A stretch of 17,470 nucleotides of DNA from assembly GCA_023227945.1 (NCBI GenBank), contig JALOCC010000041.1, positions 1 to 17,470 on the forward strand, read 5' to 3'. How positions within the stretch are numbered: position 1 is the first letter of the stretch; each line of letters begins with the position of its first letter. A program made the position numbers and the translations under genes. The DNA comes from Candidatus Omnitrophota bacterium (lineage in GTDB: Bacteria; Omnitrophota; Gorgyraeia; Duberdicusellales; 4484-171). The notes under the pieces were generated by a model. That model ran no database searches. It was not told where the DNA came from and saw only the letters and a list, made by a program, of their open reading frames with translations. This document shows positions 15,246 through 17,470 of this stretch, piece by piece.

Positions 15246-16219
15246 TGGCGATGATTCTGGAAGCAAAAGAAATATATGATGTGCTTAAGGAGAGGCTAAG
15301 AGCGCGCCTCAAGAGCCTGCCTACCTTGACACTTGCTTCTTTAACTATCGGAAAAAATTATTCTTCGCAAGTTTATCGCGCCTCGCAGAAAAAGCTCGCG
15401 GAAAGCCTGGGGGTTAAATATCTATCTTTGGAATTACCGCAGAATATCAGAGTAAAAGACGCACTCGCCAAAATTCAAAGCTTCAACAAAAATAAAAAAA
15501 TAACCGGAATTGTCGCCAACAAGCCTTTCCCTTCAAATTTTACCGAAGAAATAATATTTAGCACAATTGACTATAAAAAAGATATCGAGGGGATGAATCC
15601 CTATAACCTTGGGCTGCTTTTTGTCGGAGAGCCTTTGTTTATTTCTCCGACAGTATTAAGTATTCTGGAATTCATAAAAATGTCAGGCATTGACCTTTAC
15701 GGGAAACAGGTAACCATAGTCGGTTTTTCCACACTTATAGGAAAACCTTTAGCGCTTATATTGGGCAGGAAGTTAGCAACTGTCACTATCACCCATATAG
15801 GCACTTACGAATCGGGGAAGCTGCCGTTTTATGTAAAAAATTCTGATATCGTTGTATCTGCGGTAGGCAAGCCTCACATTATAAAGGGTGAGTGGATAAA
15901 AAAAGGCGCAGTTATTATAGATGTGGGTATCGGCAAGCTCAATAATAAAGTTGTCGGCGATATAGAATTTGAGGCAGCAAAGAAAAAAGCCGCTTTTATT
16001 ACACCTGTCCCAGGCGGCGTGGGGAAACTGACTTCGCTTTTTCTTTTCAAAAACCTGATAGACGCATATTCCCTTTACCAGAATACCCTGCCCGCCTCCG
16101 GCGGGCGAGGTTGCACCCGTGGACAATCAAGGAGCGGGACGTCGCCCCACGGGGCGTATTGCAAGTCCCCACGGGCTGCCGAAGGCGTACCCATGGGGCT
16201 CCAGAAAAAATATGCTTAA
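15245..16219 (+). CDS. folD: FolD-family methylenetetrahydrofolate dehydrogenase, probably without cyclohydrolase activity
   Basis: FolD usually oxidises methylene-THF and hydrolyses the methenyl product. The start is the ATG in TGATG shared with the fchA stop. The NAD(P) site is intact in form (VGFSTLIGKPLA, 159-170), as are SAVGKPHIIKG (205-214), AVIIDVGIG and ITPVPGGVGKLT (252-263). The folate site is divergent. The Tyr of the YxxxK motif is kept (Tyr 44) but the Lys is Gln 48; the Gln of the usual VQLPLP segment is Asn 92 (ANKPFP); the second Asp of KDVDG is Glu 115 (KDIEG). These match human Lys56, Gln100 and Asp125, with Lys56 essential for cyclohydrolysis. The body ends near residue 280; residues about 282-320 are encoded by a GC-rich palindromic repeat and look like an acquired extension. 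The stop overlaps the next gene by eight bases. Confidence 0.9.
   Translation: MAMILEAKEIYDVLKERLRARLKSLPTLTLASLTIGKNYSSQVYRASQKKLAESLGVKYLSLELPQNIRVKDALAKIQSFNKNKKITGIVANKPFPSNFTEEIIFSTIDYKKDIEGMNPYNLGLLFVGEPLFISPTVLSILEFIKMSGIDLYGKQVTIVGFSTLIGKPLALILGRKLATVTITHIGTYESGKLPFYVKNSDIVVSAVGKPHIIKGEWIKKGAVIIDVGIGKLNNKVVGDIEFEAAKKKAAFITPVPGGVGKLTSLFLFKNLIDAYSLYQNTLPASGGRGCTRGQSRSGTSPHGAYCKSPRAAEGVPMGLQKKYA
16090..16198. repeat. GC-rich palindrome cluster at the 3' end of folD
   Basis: Three hairpins follow one another. GCCCGCC-TCC-GGCGGGC is at 16090-16106, GCCCC-AC-GGGGC at 16144-16155, and an imperfect hairpin has CCCCA (16167-16171) pairing with TGGGG (16194-16198). The segment is much richer in GC than the flanking genes. 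It is read in frame by folD and gives a Gly/Ser/Arg-rich tail (PASGGRG, SPHGAY, AAEGVPMG). Confidence 0.75.
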
Positions 16220-17324
16220 TAATTTAAAATTGAGCGCAATTACTGTTTTAGGGGCAGGAGAAGCCGGCCTTGAATTTATAAAAAAAACCCGCGAAAAAAA
16301 TTCCGGCATAAAACTAACCCTTATCGACAAAAATGCGCATTATTTTGACAAATCCAAATTTATCCGTTCTATGGACTTAAAGGCTTACGTCGATTTGAAG
16401 GATTTTGCGCAAAAGCATAACGTTATGTTCATACAGGATACGGTTGAGCGGATAAATCCAAAACAGAAGAAAATTTATTTTAAACAGAATGAACCAATAG
16501 ACTTTGAGGTGTTGGTTGTAGCCAGCGGCGTAAAATCCAAAAGCATACCTTTAAAGGGTGAGCGCAGGGAAGGTTTATTCTATCTTTCAGACATAAATCC
16601 TTTTGAGTTTAAAAGTTTGCTTAAGATATCGTCAGAATTGATAATCTATGTAACTACGTTTTTGGGGCTTGAGCTTTGTGTCTTACTTAAGTCCGCAGGT
16701 AAAGAGGTAAGGGTTTTAGGCGATAATTGGAATTTCCTGGCGAGCTACAAGGAGAGAGTTGTTAATTTCTTGAGTGAAAAACAAATAAATGTCCATTTAA
16801 ACGTTACAGTAGATGAAGTAATCGGAGAAGGCCAGGTTAAGGCAACAAAAATAAGCCCGCTTAACCCGCCTTCGCTTGCCTCGTCGCTTCCGGCGACGGG
16901 CGAAGCTTCGGCGAGGTTTCCGCTTGCTCAAAATGAAAAACAGGAACCTATAGGCATAAGTTCAAAGAGCTTCAAAGTGTTTTCTTCCCAGATGGTTTTT
17001 CTGGATACCGGGTTTTCGCCGAACCTTGACTTTTTCGAAGCGCCTATTAATATAACAAATATATTTACGGAGTTTGAAAACATCTTTGTTGTGGGCGATT
17101 GCGGCAGAATGGATATAGGAAACGATTATTTTTACGCATATAATTCTGATGAAGCGCGCAGCCAGGCGCAGCTTCTAAGCCAGTTTATACTTGAGGCGAA
17201 AGAAGCAAGTTTTGTGCGTAAAATCTTAAGCGAGGAAGATAAACAGAAGATGATAGATGATTTTATAGCTGCAAAGGAAAATATAAATTCGGAAAATCAA
17301 AATTTAAATAAAACCGTAAATTAA
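16212..17324 (+). CDS. FAD-dependent pyridine nucleotide-disulfide oxidoreductase-like protein
   Basis: The 370-residue protein has the two-dinucleotide fold of the NADH dehydrogenase / Pyr_redox_2 group. The FAD motif GAGEAG is at 14-19, an ATG-like strand VLVVASGVKSKSIPLKG at 100-116, and the second FAD motif VVGDCG at 293-298. The NAD-binding motif, normally GGGxxGxE, reads YVTTFLGLE (146-154) and has lost its first glycines, so NAD(P)H binding is doubtful. No redox-active CxxC pair is visible. Residues about 214-240 (SPLNPPSLASSLPATGEASA and following) come from an in-frame palindromic insert. I start at the ATG at 16212, which overlaps the folD stop; the GTG at 16119 would add only repeat-derived residues. 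Coupling to fchA-folD suggests a C1-linked redox role, but the substrate is unknown. Confidence 0.75.
   Translation: MLNNLKLSAITVLGAGEAGLEFIKKTREKNSGIKLTLIDKNAHYFDKSKFIRSMDLKAYVDLKDFAQKHNVMFIQDTVERINPKQKKIYFKQNEPIDFEVLVVASGVKSKSIPLKGERREGLFYLSDINPFEFKSLLKISSELIIYVTTFLGLELCVLLKSAGKEVRVLGDNWNFLASYKERVVNFLSEKQINVHLNVTVDEVIGEGQVKATKISPLNPPSLASSLPATGEASARFPLAQNEKQEPIGISSKSFKVFSSQMVFLDTGFSPNLDFFEAPINITNIFTEFENIFVVGDCGRMDIGNDYFYAYNSDEARSQAQLLSQFILEAKEASFVRKILSEEDKQKMIDDFIAAKENINSENQNLNKTVN
16865..16920. repeat. Palindromic insert within a coding sequence
   Basis: Within the flavoprotein gene, CTTCGC (near 16870) pairs with GCGAAG (near 16900). CGTCGC with GCGACG and CCTCG with CGAGG also pair around a TTCCG loop. 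The segment is GC-rich and encodes Ala/Ser/Pro-rich residues between beta strands. It keeps the reading frame, as Rickettsia palindromic elements do. Confidence 0.7.
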
Positions 17325-17330
17325 GGAGGT
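17323..17330 (+). promoter_or_regulatory. Shine-Dalgarno of the GuaB3-like gene
   Basis: AAGGAGGT lies five bases before the ATG at 17336 and overlaps the stop of the flavoprotein gene region. It is the strongest ribosome binding site in the window. Confidence 0.8.
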
Positions 17331-17335
17331 CTAAA

Positions 17336-17470
17336 ATGGCTGAGTGGATTGGTATAGGAAGGCGCGCAAGAAGATGTTATGGTTTTGATGAAATCGCTCT
17401 CGCTCCTGGGCGTATTACTATAAATCCGGAAGAAGTCGATACATCATGGGAATTCTGCGGCAGGAAGTTT
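17336..17470 (+). CDS. GuaB3-type IMP dehydrogenase-related protein, 3'-truncated
   Basis: Only the first 45 residues are present. GIGRRARRCYGFDEIALAPG (6-25) followed by NPEEVDTSWEF (30-40) matches the N-terminus of the GuaB3 family of IMP-dehydrogenase/GMP-reductase-related barrels, which begins with a similar GRGKxARRAYGxDEIALVP block. The catalytic Cys loop lies beyond the window, so the activity cannot be judged. The start is fixed by an ideal ribosome binding site, and it follows the flavoprotein gene by 11 bases, so it may belong to the same transcript. The assignment is from memory of the family N-terminus. Confidence 0.8.
   Translation, partial: MAEWIGIGRRARRCYGFDEIALAPGRITINPEEVDTSWEFCGRKF

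Noticed and set aside
15773..16126. Minus-strand frame over folD as a separate gene
   Set aside because: It is a shadow of folD running into the GC-rich repeat and has no recognisable protein features.
16119..16211. GTG start extending the flavoprotein by 31 residues
   Set aside because: The extension is translated from the folD-end palindromes, and the FAD motif is correctly placed from the ATG at 16212.

Overview
This is a gene-dense stretch of bacterial chromosome with every recognisable gene on the + strand. It carries core genes for isoprenoid synthesis, translation, recombination, tRNA modification and folate C1 chemistry. There are no rRNA or tRNA genes, CRISPR arrays or transposases. 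The mix of an orphan CpaF-type ATPase in an ispG-proS context, a proline-tRNA ligase without an editing domain, a TrpRS with an iron-sulfur-type Cys motif, an fchA-folD pair and spacers full of palindromes suggests an anaerobic candidate-phylum bacterium. Omnitrophota (former OP3, PVC-related) is my best guess, from memory and not proven.

Layout. 1-6916: ispG (5' end outside the window), cpaF-like ATPase, proS, rimP, nusA and infB. Most of these overlap or are separated by 20 bases or less; the exception is the palindrome between the ATPase and proS. 6977-8773: trpS and scpA, each preceded by a repeat-containing spacer. 8780-9039: a palindromic element carrying a decayed four-helix-bundle protein gene. 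9042-10855: ruvB and two AT-rich genes for small membrane proteins. 10971-13575: a promoter, a DUF2905 gene, tgt, trmD and rplS. 13588-14646: rnhB and a YraN-family gene. 14730-17324: fchA, folD and a flavoprotein. From 17336: the start of a GuaB3-type IMP-dehydrogenase-related gene, cut by the window end.

What stands out is the spacers. At least two distinct palindromic repeat families occur twice each (7961-8052 with 14624-14714; 8780-9039 with 14154-14262). Other palindromes lie at 1998-2049, 13123-13210, 16090-16198 and inside a coding region near 16865-16920. These elements touch genes directly: they supply the stop codons of trmD and yraN, appear to lengthen folD, and add an in-frame low-complexity insert to the flavoprotein. 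One copy of the second family differs from the other by about 157 extra bases in its loop, and those bases encode the remnant of a four-helix-bundle (23S rRNA intervening-sequence type) protein. This suggests an IVS-like element that moves between genes.

Two enzyme-level points are worth following. FolD has lost the Lys and Gln usually needed for its cyclohydrolase activity and is translationally coupled to FchA, a separate cyclohydrolase, so the two look like a divided pair. TrpS has a C-x20-C-x6-C-x2-C motif matching the [4Fe-4S] motif known from Thermotoga TrpRS.
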